Source: Clostridia bacterium
GTDB taxonomy: Bacteria; Bacillota; Clostridia; Oscillospirales; Acutalibacteraceae
Direction of reading: 5' to 3'
Assembly: GCA_029007095.1 (NCBI GenBank)
Contig: JAQXHF010000034.1
Span: forward strand, 1 to 33,036
DNA: 33,036 nucleotides
A program made the position numbers and the translations under genes. Each line of letters opens with the position of its first letter. Position 1 is the stretch's first letter. Shown here in pieces: positions 9,145 through 18,239 of the stretch. Under the pieces are notes generated by a model. That model did no database searches. It worked only from the letters and a program-made list of their open reading frames with translations, and had not been told where the DNA came from.

Positions 9145-9960
9145 TCAATCAAGAATTTCTTTTATTTTGTCGGCTGCGCCGTAAAGCTCCTTAACCTCTG
9201 CAAGCTCCACCGCGCCCTTATCTACAAGTCCTGCAATCTCAGGGCGAATAGGAAGCTTGGCAAGAACGGAGATATCCAGCTCCTTTGCAACTTCGTCAAG
9301 CTTGCTCTCACCGAATACGGATATCTTCTTGCCGCAGTCGGGACATTCAAGCCAGCTCATATTCTCGACTATACCGAGAATCGGCACATCCATCGCATTA
9401 GCCATATTTACGGCTTTTTTAACTATCATTGTTACAAGGTCCTGCGGAGTTGTAACGATAACTATTCCGTCAACCGGGATAGACTGAAAAACAGTCAAAG
9501 CAACATCGCCTGTTCCCGGAGGCATATCGACGAACATATAATCAACATCGCCCCAGAAAACATCGCTCCAAAACTGCTGGACAACGCCCGAAATCACAGG
9601 GCCTCTCCAAATAACGGGAGCGTCCTCCTTTTCGAGCAAAAGATTGATAGACATAAGTTTAATACCGGTTTTGCTCTCGGCGGGAAGTATTCCCATTTCA
9701 TTCTGCAAGGCAGGTCCTTTCGCACCGAATGCCTTTGGTATAGACGGTCCGGTAACATCGGCGTCAAGTATAGCGCAGGCATTACCCTTAACCTGCATTG
9801 CCGTGGCAAGCATAGAGGTAACAAGGGATTTACCTACTCCGCCCTTTCCGCTGACTACGCCGATTACCTTTTTTACCTTGCTGTATTCGTTGCAGGCAAC
9901 GCGCAAGTCTTTCTTTTCACACTCCGATGAACAGCTTGAACAATCTCCGCTGCATCCCAT
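9145..9960 (-). CDS. Mrp/NBP35 (ApbC) family Fe-S carrier P-loop ATPase
   Basis: GVVSGKGGVGKSLVTSMLA deviant Walker A, DYMFVDMPPGTGD, N-terminal CSGDCSSCSSEC cysteines, ENMSWLECPDCGKK. Confidence 0.93.
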   Translation of the reverse strand: MGCSGDCSSCSSECEKKDLRVACNEYSKVKKVIGVVSGKGGVGKSLVTSMLATAMQVKGNACAILDADVTGPSIPKAFGAKGPALQNEMGILPAESKTGIKLMSINLLLEKEDAPVIWRGPVISGVVQQFWSDVFWGDVDYMFVDMPPGTGDVALTVFQSIPVDGIVIVTTPQDLVTMIVKKAVNMANAMDVPILGIVENMSWLECPDCGKKISVFGESKLDEVAKELDISVLAKLPIRPEIAGLVDKGAVELAEVKELYGAADKIKEILD

Positions 9961-9998
9961 TTATGATCATTCCTTTCAAACAAATCAATAAATCTTCA

Positions 9999-10460
9999 TT
10001 ATTCTTCTGCAAAAATTATCTTTTCAACAGCCCTTGCGCTGTCCTCTACGAGCTGAACACAAGGTCTTTTTTTATAATAACTGTCGGTTCTTGCCTCCGG
10101 AACAGGATCGGTTGCATTTTTTTCTGTCAATCCGAGCAATTCACGGCAAACAATAGACGGGTTTTCCTTTTTAAATTCAGATATAAGCTGCTGGACAACT
10201 TCATAACATTTCTTTTTGCCCTCGGAATCCGCACCGTCTGTCGCTCCGTACTTCATTCCGGCAACAAGAGCCGCTCCGGTAACCGTTCCGCATACCTCTC
10301 TCGCCCGTCCGACTCCACCGCCGAGACCTGCCGAAACTTTAAGCGCGGTTTCCTCATCCATTCCGAAATCCTCGGCAAACGCGGCAAATACCGCCTGAGA
10401 GCAATTAAATCCTTTTTTAAAAAGCTCAACCGCCTTTTCAGTTCGCTTTGACAAAAGCAT
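9999..10460 (-). CDS. C_GCAxxG_C_C family (redox) protein
   Basis: FNCSQAVFAAFAEDFGMDEETALKVSAGLGGGVGRAREVCGTVTGAALVAGMKYG pattern with later conserved Cys. Likely start at 10460. Confidence 0.85.
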   Translation of the reverse strand: MLLSKRTEKAVELFKKGFNCSQAVFAAFAEDFGMDEETALKVSAGLGGGVGRAREVCGTVTGAALVAGMKYGATDGADSEGKKKCYEVVQQLISEFKKENPSIVCRELLGLTEKNATDPVPEARTDSYYKKRPCVQLVEDSARAVEKIIFAEE

Positions 10461-10482
10461 CAACCTCTTTTCTGCGTCGATT

Positions 10483-10511
10483 ATTGTATCACAGAAAATC
10501 AGCAAGGTCAA
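10483..10511 (-). promoter_or_regulatory. Sigma-A-like promoter for the C_GCAxxG gene, overlapping the 3' end of the gerA-like gene
   Basis: Minus strand TTGACC (10511-10506), 17 nt, TACAAT (10488-10483). Confidence 0.5.
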
Positions 10512-11917
10512 GTGTTATCCTTGCTTATCGGGTGTCGAATCAACAATCGCGATAACGCCTTGCCGTCAAACGGAATAAGCGGATACAAATAGCTTCTGCC
10601 CGAAACCGTCTTTGTAAACGCTATCGTCAGTATAACCGCCAGCACACCGGCTATAAATCCCCACAGGTTGAATATCATTGTAAGAATCAATATAAATATT
10701 CTCGAAATTTTGAAAGCATAACTCAGCTCAAAGCTCGGCTGTGCAAAATTCGCTATCGCCGCAAACGCCATAAACAGTACGGCTTCCGCCGAAAAAAGCT
10801 GTGCCTCAATCGCAAGCTCGCTCAGAACTATGGCTCCTATCATACTGAAAGAATTGCTGAGTGAATTCGGTGTGTTCAAAGAAGCAAGCTTTAACGCATC
10901 TATCACTATCTCGATAACAATAAGCTGAATAAAAACGGGAACCGTATAACTTTCCTTTATCATTATAAAAGAAAGCCAATCAGGAATCCATTGAGGATTG
11001 CTTACAAGCAAGAACCATACCGGTGACAGGAACAGCGCAAGACCGAACACAAGTCCCCTTACCAATCTTAGGTATGTGCCGATTACCGGCGGAAAATAAT
11101 AATCGTTTGTATCCTGCAAAAATTCAAAAAAGCTCGTAGGTATTATCATTGCCGCCGAGGAATTATCGACAAGTATTATTACGCTTCCCTCGCAGACGCA
11201 AGCTGCCGCCGCGTCGGGCCGCTCCGTATATCTTATTTTGGGAAAAGGATTAAAATACTGCTTTTTCAAAAGACATTCGGCAACGCTCTCATGGCTCATA
11301 TTAAGGGAATTTACATCAATTCCGTCTATCTTACGGCGCAGATTTTTCAATGTTTTTTTGTCCGCCTTATTGTCAAGATAGCAGAGAACTATATCGGTTT
11401 TGGACTTTTTCCCGACGCTGTGCAGTTCCATAGTAAGCTCTCTGTCACGGATTCTCCGCCGAATAAGCGCAGTATTTATCAAAAGAGACTCGACAAATCC
11501 GTCATGAGCGCCGCGAAGCACCTTATCGTTGTCCGGTTCTTCAACGGAACGCTTAGGATATGAGCGTGTTTTTATAAGAAAGCACGAACTGAATCCGTCT
11601 ACGGTAAGGGCGACCGCTCCCGAATAAACCACTTTTGAGATTTTGTCAATATCACCGCAAATCTCAATTTCCATATACGGAATCATAAGCTGTGCAAATT
11701 GTTCTGCATCTAAATCTTCGTCCTTTTCGTGCTGAATTTTCATAAGGAAATCCATAACATGCGAAAAAACTTCGCTGTCAACAAATCCGTCTATATAATA
11801 AAGCTTTGCTTTTCTGCCGAGAGTAAAGAATTCAGTATTAACAACATCATAATTTTCATTGACTCTGAAATAATCGTCAAGAAAATTTTTGTTTGAATAA
11901 TAGTTTTCCGAAAACAA
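10508..11917 (-). CDS. Spore germination protein, GerA (GerAA/GerKA) family
   Basis: RSYPKRSVEEPDNDKVLRGAHDGFVESLLINTALIRRRIRD and FPPVIGTYLRLVRGLVFGLALFLSPVWFLLV...IEIVIDALKLASLNTPNSLSNSFSMIGAIVLSELAI are GerA hallmarks. TTG at 11917 with an AGAGGTGGG SD is the probable start; the track start at 12040 overlaps the neighbouring gene. Confidence 0.9.
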   Translation of the reverse strand: MFSENYYSNKNFLDDYFRVNENYDVVNTEFFTLGRKAKLYYIDGFVDSEVFSHVMDFLMKIQHEKDEDLDAEQFAQLMIPYMEIEICGDIDKISKVVYSGAVALTVDGFSSCFLIKTRSYPKRSVEEPDNDKVLRGAHDGFVESLLINTALIRRRIRDRELTMELHSVGKKSKTDIVLCYLDNKADKKTLKNLRRKIDGIDVNSLNMSHESVAECLLKKQYFNPFPKIRYTERPDAAAACVCEGSVIILVDNSSAAMIIPTSFFEFLQDTNDYYFPPVIGTYLRLVRGLVFGLALFLSPVWFLLVSNPQWIPDWLSFIMIKESYTVPVFIQLIVIEIVIDALKLASLNTPNSLSNSFSMIGAIVLSELAIEAQLFSAEAVLFMAFAAIANFAQPSFELSYAFKISRIFILILTMIFNLWGFIAGVLAVILTIAFTKTVSGRSYLYPLIPFDGKALSRLLIRHPISKDNT

Positions 11918-11987
11918 TATCTTCCCACCTCTGAGATATTGTTTTCGGATATAAGCAAAATATTCTATTATTGTCTTTTGAGAAAAT

Positions 11988-13328
11988 TTATCTTGCGTCG
12001 TTATACATATTGATAATAGCATTCCATGTAAGGGGATCAATCTGTCCTGTTTGCGGCAATCCGTTTATTCGCTGAACGGCTATGACGGCATTTTTGGTTT
12101 GATCGCCGTAAATTCCGTCAACATCGACTTTCGGCACCTGCGGATTTACCCTCGCAATCGTCTTCAAAAAAGTCTGTACCTGTTCGACGACTTTTCCTCT
12201 TGCTCCCGTGGTGATGTAGTATCCGGGATACAGCAACGACGAGTAGCTTCTGTACTCATCGGGAAGCGAATTCAAAACGCCGATATATGCGTTTTGGATT
12301 TGATTCCAAGTATTTCTGCCCACAATTCCGTCAACATCAAGTCCGTATAAATTCTGGAATGTCAGCACCGCGTCATAAGTTTCCTGCCCAAAAATACCGT
12401 CAACGGAAATCGGCGAAAGTTTCGGATTGAAATATCCCAAAAACGCAAGGAAATACTGCAATATACGCACTTCTCTGCCGCGGTCGCCTTTTTTAAGAAC
12501 CTTAGGAAATCTGCGCTCGGCTTCACTGAGAGTAATTCCCTCAGAATAAAGTTCCGACAGCTTTTTGATGCCGTTATAAATATATTTGAGTTTGTACCAT
12601 GTTTCCTTGCCTACGATTCCGTCAACAGTCAGGTTGAAAATACGCTGAAACTGCTTTACGGCGTCCTGAGTTGCGGCGTCAAAAATTCCGTTTACGCTCG
12701 GAATTTTCTTAATGGACGGATAGTTTGCGGAAATTCGATTCAGTTCTTTCTGTATTTCTCTTACATCTTCGCTGGAACTTCCGAGCTTCAATGGCACTCC
12801 GGGATATGACGGAACATTCGCTTTTATCGGTGCATTTCTGACGATGTTTATATCGTTTCCGTAATAATTCTGCAAAATCTGATACGGCGTTCTGCCCTGA
12901 TTGGCAAGGTCAACCGTACCCCATTGAGACAGTCCGGCGCAGGAACCTGCACAATACTGCGTGAAATACGGCTGAACCTGTCCCTGCTTTACTACATAAT
13001 CATTGAAAATATCATCTACAATTTCGCTTATATTTGAGAAAATATCTCTGCCCGGCACAAAAGCCTGATCGTAAGCAGTAGTGTTTGTTATATCGTAATC
13101 ATAACCCTTTGAGCGATAGTATTCGGTATAAATTCTGTTAAGAGCATAACTTATCTGCGCGTAAATATTCGCCCTTATTGCACTCTCCGGCCAGGTAGGA
13201 TAAATTTCACTCGACGCAACATTCTTAATGTAGTCGGGAAAACTGACTTGCACATTAGGAGCGTTTGTTCCGGGAGCGCCGAGGTGTACGGTTATAAATT
13301 CAGGTACTATGGGAACTGCTTCCGGCAT
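11988..13328 (-). CDS. SpoIID-like domain protein with three PG_binding_1 repeats (putative spore cortex/peptidoglycan protein)
   Basis: SCAGLSQWGTVDLANQGRTPYQILQNYYG resembles the SpoIID/LytB C-terminal motif; three copies of the pattern vDGIfG..T..AV..FQ....L..dGivG..TW. Confidence 0.75.
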   Translation of the reverse strand: MPEAVPIVPEFITVHLGAPGTNAPNVQVSFPDYIKNVASSEIYPTWPESAIRANIYAQISYALNRIYTEYYRSKGYDYDITNTTAYDQAFVPGRDIFSNISEIVDDIFNDYVVKQGQVQPYFTQYCAGSCAGLSQWGTVDLANQGRTPYQILQNYYGNDINIVRNAPIKANVPSYPGVPLKLGSSSEDVREIQKELNRISANYPSIKKIPSVNGIFDAATQDAVKQFQRIFNLTVDGIVGKETWYKLKYIYNGIKKLSELYSEGITLSEAERRFPKVLKKGDRGREVRILQYFLAFLGYFNPKLSPISVDGIFGQETYDAVLTFQNLYGLDVDGIVGRNTWNQIQNAYIGVLNSLPDEYRSYSSLLYPGYYITTGARGKVVEQVQTFLKTIARVNPQVPKVDVDGIYGDQTKNAVIAVQRINGLPQTGQIDPLTWNAIINMYNDAR

Positions 13329-14002
13329 TATGTTTCACCTCCGAAAAGAGTCATAGGCTGCTGAGTATATATATTCATTCCCGGTTCTTTCTGATTATCC
13401 GTGAGTGGGACAAGCTCGACAGGCTGCACGGATTTAATCGAGTCAAACACGGGAGCGTTCTCGTACTGAGCCTTTGAAAAATTGGGATGCGAAACCGTAA
13501 TATTGTAGAGGGAATACGGCTCTGTTGTGTTATTCTCATTAAGTGAAAAGCTGCTGCTGGGCGCAGGCAGACGGATATTGTCAATTATTCCGTCAATGTC
13601 CGTATAACCCGTGAACATCGTTCGTTCTCCGTCTTCAAGGTTTGTAGTAACTTCAACGAATGCGTTGCTTATAGGAAAGCTCTCGTCAGCGGCGAATACC
13701 TGAACCTTCAAAAGTCCCGATGACGGATTTCTTGCAATAAAATCCTCATAATCTTTATATTTTCTCGGTACAGTAGCAGGCACCGGGCTTCTCGGCACTC
13801 TCAGGTAAGGATCGACCTGAGGCTGTGCCGCCGCCTGAGTCTGAATCGCGGCATTAACCGATTGCTCCTCCGGCGTAGCCATAGTTGGGATTACCTCGTT
13901 GTAGTCAAGCTCGGCTTCAACATTATGTTCTGAATTCTGCATGGCAAAGTCCATAAGCTCTCGCCGGTATTTTTCTATCATATCTTCAATACTGCTATGC
14001 AT
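13328..14002 (-). CDS. Uncharacterised protein with carboxypeptidase-regulatory/Ig-like domain
   Basis: SGLLKVQVFAADESFPISNAFVEVTTNLEDGERTMFTGYTDIDGIIDNIRLPAP resembles a CarboxypepD_reg/SpaA-type beta-sandwich. Overlaps the downstream ORF start; AAGGAGG SD before the ATG. Confidence 0.55.
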   Translation of the reverse strand: MHSSIEDMIEKYRRELMDFAMQNSEHNVEAELDYNEVIPTMATPEEQSVNAAIQTQAAAQPQVDPYLRVPRSPVPATVPRKYKDYEDFIARNPSSGLLKVQVFAADESFPISNAFVEVTTNLEDGERTMFTGYTDIDGIIDNIRLPAPSSSFSLNENNTTEPYSLYNITVSHPNFSKAQYENAPVFDSIKSVQPVELVPLTDNQKEPGMNIYTQQPMTLFGGET

Positions 14003-14009
14003 AATGAAA

Positions 14010-14040
14010 CCTCCTTCGCTTTCAGTCTATGCGAAGGAGG
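14010..14040 (-). promoter_or_regulatory. 10-bp inverted repeat containing the SD of the 13328-14002 gene
   Basis: CCTCCTTCGC (14010-14019) / GCGAAGGAGG (14031-14040), perfect arms with an 11-nt loop; the minus-strand 3' arm is the AAGGAGG SD. Confidence 0.75.
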
Positions 14041-14056
14041 TTTGTCGTGACATTAT

Positions 14057-15556
14057 TTATTTTTTCTTTTTCGCCGATGAGCCGTAGCCGTATTCACCGT
14101 AACCGTAGCCGTATTCGCCGTAGCCGTACTTGCCGTATTTTCCGTACTTGCCCTTTGCGCCGTAGCTGCCGTATCTCGAACCCTTGCTGCCATATCGGCT
14201 TACGCCCGAAATTCCGTTTGTATCGCCGTTGAATACGCAACCGATTATTTCCGCACCGTTGGAGTCAATGTCCTCGATTGACATACGAATTCTTGAGAAC
14301 GGAGCATAATCCTCTCTTACGACCATAATAGCCGCGTCGGAATATCCGGCTATAACGGACGCGTCTGTAACAACGCTTGCCGGCGCAGAATCAATTATGA
14401 TATAGTCAAATTGATTGCGAACATTCTCAATTATATCCTCAGCCGCCTTTGTAGAAAGAAGCTCGGAGGGGTTTGCCGCCGGTCTTTCATTCGCAAGGAT
14501 ATAGAGGCTGAAATTCTTAACGCCCTTAATAGCGTCGTTAATATCCGCTTTTCCGTTGATAACATCCGAGAAGCCGCAGCCTATTCCCGACACGCCGAGC
14601 AGCTTGCAGATAGACGGATTTCTGAAATCGGAGTCAACAAGAAGAACCGCTTTTCCGTTCTGTGCAAGAGAAAGAGCAATATTGGTTGAAACCGTTGATT
14701 TACCCTCGTTTTCACAGGCACTTGTAACGACATAAACTTTATTGCCGGTTTTGATTGAATTGCTTTCAATCTTCGTTCTGATAGCCTTATAAGTCTCGAT
14801 GAACGAGAAGCCTGTTTTCTTATCCACAACAAGCAAGCTCTTAACTTTTTTGTTCTTATCCTCAACATACTGGACAGAGCCGAGTATCGGCAAGTCAAGC
14901 TTGCGGTTAAGTTCGTCTGAGCTTTTGACAGTATCCTTGACAATGAACATAATGAATATTATCAGGCAGTAAACGAATATTCCTGCAAGCGCCGATATGA
15001 TTGCAATAATCATCGGAGTCCTGTCATTATTAGGCTTCTCAGCCTTTGCGGGACGGTCGCAGATAACAAGCTTAGCGTTTGAATATGCCTTTGAAACTAC
15101 ATCGTCATAATTGTCGACAAACGCGCTTGCTATTTTGTAGGAAAGCTCCGGATCGTCCGTAATGACATAAACCTCGACAACATTGGTAGAAGCAACCGTT
15201 TGAACGGTTATGCTGTTTTTGACAACATCGTAAGGTACGGTACCCCCGCACGCCTCGGTAACCGCATTTTTCATTTCTCTGCCGGAGAGAATATATTTGA
15301 ATGTATTGGCAATATTTATCTGCGCGGAAACCTCGGAACTGCCTGCCATAACATTCTCTGTAAGAGTGTTAACTATGAACGACATTGACGAGGTGTAAGT
15401 CGGGGTGCTTGTAACCTTGCCGAGAACTCCTCCGCCGACAGCACAAAGCACCGCAATAAGCACAATTATCCATATGCGCTTTGACAGCTCCTTTAAATAT
15501 CCCAAAATATTTATCTCGATTCCCTTTTGCTTGTTAGAATTGTCATACTTGCTCAT
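14057..15556 (-). CDS. Polysaccharide co-polymerase fused to BY-kinase (Wzz + CpsD/CapB-type tyrosine autokinase)
   Basis: Wzz N-terminus (PTYTSSMSFIVNT), Walker A-like VVTSACENEGKSTVSTNIALSLAQ, VLLVDSDFRNPS, DYIIIDSAP, and a Tyr/Gly-rich C-terminal tail. Confidence 0.92.
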   Translation of the reverse strand: MSKYDNSNKQKGIEINILGYLKELSKRIWIIVLIAVLCAVGGGVLGKVTSTPTYTSSMSFIVNTLTENVMAGSSEVSAQINIANTFKYILSGREMKNAVTEACGGTVPYDVVKNSITVQTVASTNVVEVYVITDDPELSYKIASAFVDNYDDVVSKAYSNAKLVICDRPAKAEKPNNDRTPMIIAIISALAGIFVYCLIIFIMFIVKDTVKSSDELNRKLDLPILGSVQYVEDKNKKVKSLLVVDKKTGFSFIETYKAIRTKIESNSIKTGNKVYVVTSACENEGKSTVSTNIALSLAQNGKAVLLVDSDFRNPSICKLLGVSGIGCGFSDVINGKADINDAIKGVKNFSLYILANERPAANPSELLSTKAAEDIIENVRNQFDYIIIDSAPASVVTDASVIAGYSDAAIMVVREDYAPFSRIRMSIEDIDSNGAEIIGCVFNGDTNGISGVSRYGSKGSRYGSYGAKGKYGKYGKYGYGEYGYGYGEYGYGSSAKKKK

Positions 15557-15576
15557 TTGTCTTCCTCCGTATGAAA

Positions 15577-16827
15577 TTATCTTTGTAAATAGCGGTATTG
15601 TCTTGCATCCTGTTTCTCAATATATGTCGCGCAAAATGCAATCGCAACAACAATTTGAAACTGTTTGCTGAATATTGTTATCATTGCATATTCGCCGATA
15701 AAGAACAGCAGGAAAAATGTCAGCGCGAGAATTGCCGTATCATTTTTTTCTGCGAAAAATCTTTTGGCTGACTTTATAAGGCAAAAAGCATAGAACCAAT
15801 AATATAATATAATACCAACAATTCCCAATTCGCTGAGAATCTGCCAGTAATTATTATGACTGTATGTTGATGCGGAATTATAATTGTAGTACAGATGGTG
15901 ACTGAACGAGCCCAATCCCTTGCCAAGTATCGGTGACTGCTCAAAAAGCTCCTTTGCAACGGCCATATAGTATTCTCTGAGATAAATACTGTTATCATAT
16001 ATTACGCCGTCGCTCGTGTACTGATTATACATCGAGAAAATTCGTCTGCCGATAGTATTGTATGCGTCCTCATTCGTCATAATAATGATGAAAAGTACAG
16101 CTGCCAAGACAACAAAAAGCAATATCCTCAAAACATAACGCTTCTTGCGATACGCCATAATAACCATTGCAAAAACGCCTATGGCTGACATAAGTATCGC
16201 TTTTCTTGAACCGCCTATGACGACAAAAAACAAAAAATAAGCGGATAGTAGCCAACATATTTTTGAATTTTTAAAGTAAGCCTTGTAGAATGAAATAACA
16301 AGCGCGCTCATAACCCAGAATGCAACTATATTTTTGTTTTCATCGCTGAAATAGGAGCCGACCTCGCCGCTGAACAATTCACCGGCGGGAACCGACGAAT
16401 ATTCAAGTGCCGTAACTATGAATATTGAAAGAATAAATACAGACAGTATCCCGTCAAAGTCCTTTTCATCATACACATACAGCGACACGGAAGTCATTAC
16501 CATACATATAATTATCATTCTGATAATATATTTAAAGCTCTCTGTTATATCGTTTTCCGTCCAAATAAGCGACACCGCGCAATAGACCACCATTATAGCA
16601 TACCATATCGTCACAGTCGGAACTGCGATATTTTTATTGCCGTTGGCAATCAGCACAAGTATGGCTGCCGCAAAAACAACGCATCCCAAAGCAGGCGATA
16701 TAGCCTTGTACTGGGCAAAAGCAAAGGTAAAAACAATATAAAGTGTCAGGCAAACCTTGTATATCAGCTTAGATATGCTTTTAAAATCCGCATTTACAGA
16801 CAGCACTCCGTCCTTAAAAGATATCAT
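15577..16827 (-). CDS. O-antigen ligase/polymerase (Wzy-like) membrane protein
   Basis: Multi-TM protein with GGSRKAILMSAIG and SPILGKGLGSFSHHLYYNYNSASTYSHNNYWQILSELGIVGIILY, typical of the Wzy/WaaL family. Confidence 0.8.
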   Translation of the reverse strand: MISFKDGVLSVNADFKSISKLIYKVCLTLYIVFTFAFAQYKAISPALGCVVFAAAILVLIANGNKNIAVPTVTIWYAIMVVYCAVSLIWTENDITESFKYIIRMIIICMVMTSVSLYVYDEKDFDGILSVFILSIFIVTALEYSSVPAGELFSGEVGSYFSDENKNIVAFWVMSALVISFYKAYFKNSKICWLLSAYFLFFVVIGGSRKAILMSAIGVFAMVIMAYRKKRYVLRILLFVVLAAVLFIIIMTNEDAYNTIGRRIFSMYNQYTSDGVIYDNSIYLREYYMAVAKELFEQSPILGKGLGSFSHHLYYNYNSASTYSHNNYWQILSELGIVGIILYYWFYAFCLIKSAKRFFAEKNDTAILALTFFLLFFIGEYAMITIFSKQFQIVVAIAFCATYIEKQDARQYRYLQR

Positions 16828-16842
16828 GGTTGTCCTTTCCGT

Positions 16843-18114
16843 TCAGACGCTCATCATAACGCCGTCAAGAAGCATATCCGCAAATTCGGAATAATTCCTT
16901 TCAGCGTTGAAGCAGTCCTCCCATTTTTTTCTTGAATTGCTGCGAAAAGCAAGGCGCTGTTCCGCTGTCATTCCCGCAAACCGTTTAACAGTCTCGCTCA
17001 GCTCATTCGGTTTAAAATCCGCAGGCAAAAGCATTCCGTTATACCCGTCGGAAACGATTTCTCCCGTACCGCCGACATCGGTTGCGATAACAGGAATTCC
17101 GAAAGAAGCCGCCTCCATAAGCGATACCGGAAGTCCCTCGGAGCTGCTGACATTTACAAATGCGTCTATACACTCGTCGGCGTAGTAATCCAAAACCTCG
17201 GTATTACTTATTCGCCCTTTGAACTCGACGGTCATAAATCCGAGCTTGGACTCAGCCCGATGTTTAATATCATTAAGCAACTTGCCGTCGCCTATATGAG
17301 TCCATTTAATATTCATTCCGCTGTCCTTTAAAAGAGCGAGTGAATCAACTATCAGGTCAAGTCGCTTTACCGCAACCGCATTGGAGCAGGATACTATATG
17401 GAATTCGCTTAAAGACGCTTTTGCTCTGCCTCGGTCATATGTGCCGAGATACGAGCATTTTATTTTATTCGCATACTGCGGAAATCTTGATTTCAGATGT
17501 CTTTCCCCGTCAAGGGAGCATGGATAAACCGCGTCCGCACAATCAAGCAAATATTCTCTCATCGGCAAATAGTTGAGCTGATTTCTGTCCTCATACAAAT
17601 CATATCTGTGCGCTCTTGTTATAAATCTGACATTGGAGCATACTTTTGAAATATCATTTTTCAGCCGTGAGCCTATCATTGCCGTAACAAAGAGCCAATA
17701 ACTGTAAACCGTAACGCTGTCAAAAGAAGAAAAATCATATTCGGACAAAATTTCGGTACATTTTCGGTATTCGCGTTCTGAACGCTGTAAAAAGTATTCA
17801 AGGAAAACGCGTTTCGCCAAATTAGAGCCGATATATTTTTTATCGGTTTTAACAAAATCGGACGCTTTAAAAATATGCATTGAGCCTTTAATTACATCGT
17901 TATATCTGATATGCCCGGAACATTCGGCCTGAGCGTTATAACAATCCGAGTTCATCGGTATCTTCCTCGTGGCGACAGCTCCGGGAGCGGCGTCAACGGC
18001 AATTATTATAATTTTGTCAAAGCTTTTACCGATATATGGCATTTCCAATTCAAGGAAGGTTTCTCCCTTGCCAAACGGATATTCACTTGTCAGAAGCAAA
18101 AGACAATTCTTCAT
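16843..18114 (-). CDS. Glycosyltransferase family 4
   Basis: FHIVSCSNAVAVKRLDLIVDSLALL, WTHIGDGKLL, FVNVSSSEGLPVSLMEAASFGIPVIATDVGGTGEIV. Confidence 0.9.
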   Translation of the reverse strand: MKNCLLLLTSEYPFGKGETFLELEMPYIGKSFDKIIIIAVDAAPGAVATRKIPMNSDCYNAQAECSGHIRYNDVIKGSMHIFKASDFVKTDKKYIGSNLAKRVFLEYFLQRSEREYRKCTEILSEYDFSSFDSVTVYSYWLFVTAMIGSRLKNDISKVCSNVRFITRAHRYDLYEDRNQLNYLPMREYLLDCADAVYPCSLDGERHLKSRFPQYANKIKCSYLGTYDRGRAKASLSEFHIVSCSNAVAVKRLDLIVDSLALLKDSGMNIKWTHIGDGKLLNDIKHRAESKLGFMTVEFKGRISNTEVLDYYADECIDAFVNVSSSEGLPVSLMEAASFGIPVIATDVGGTGEIVSDGYNGMLLPADFKPNELSETVKRFAGMTAEQRLAFRSNSRKKWEDCFNAERNYSEFADMLLDGVMMSV

Positions 18115-18156
18115 TGTTTCCGTCCCATTTCACACATAAATAAAGGCACTTTCGGT

Positions 18157-18185
18157 ATTATATCATTTTTTATTTAAAATGTCTA
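18157..18185 (-). promoter_or_regulatory. Promoter of the exopolysaccharide operon
   Basis: Minus strand TAGACA (18185-18180), 17 nt, TATAAT (18162-18157) with TG extension. Confidence 0.6.
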
Positions 18186-18239
18186 TGACATATATTGACA
18201 ATTCTTTACCTTTTTATCGTTTTTTATCTAACAATAAAA

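Noticed and set aside
9927-10451. 174-aa plus-strand ORF
   Set aside because: Antisense to the C_GCAxxG_C_C gene; composition looks like a shadow ORF.
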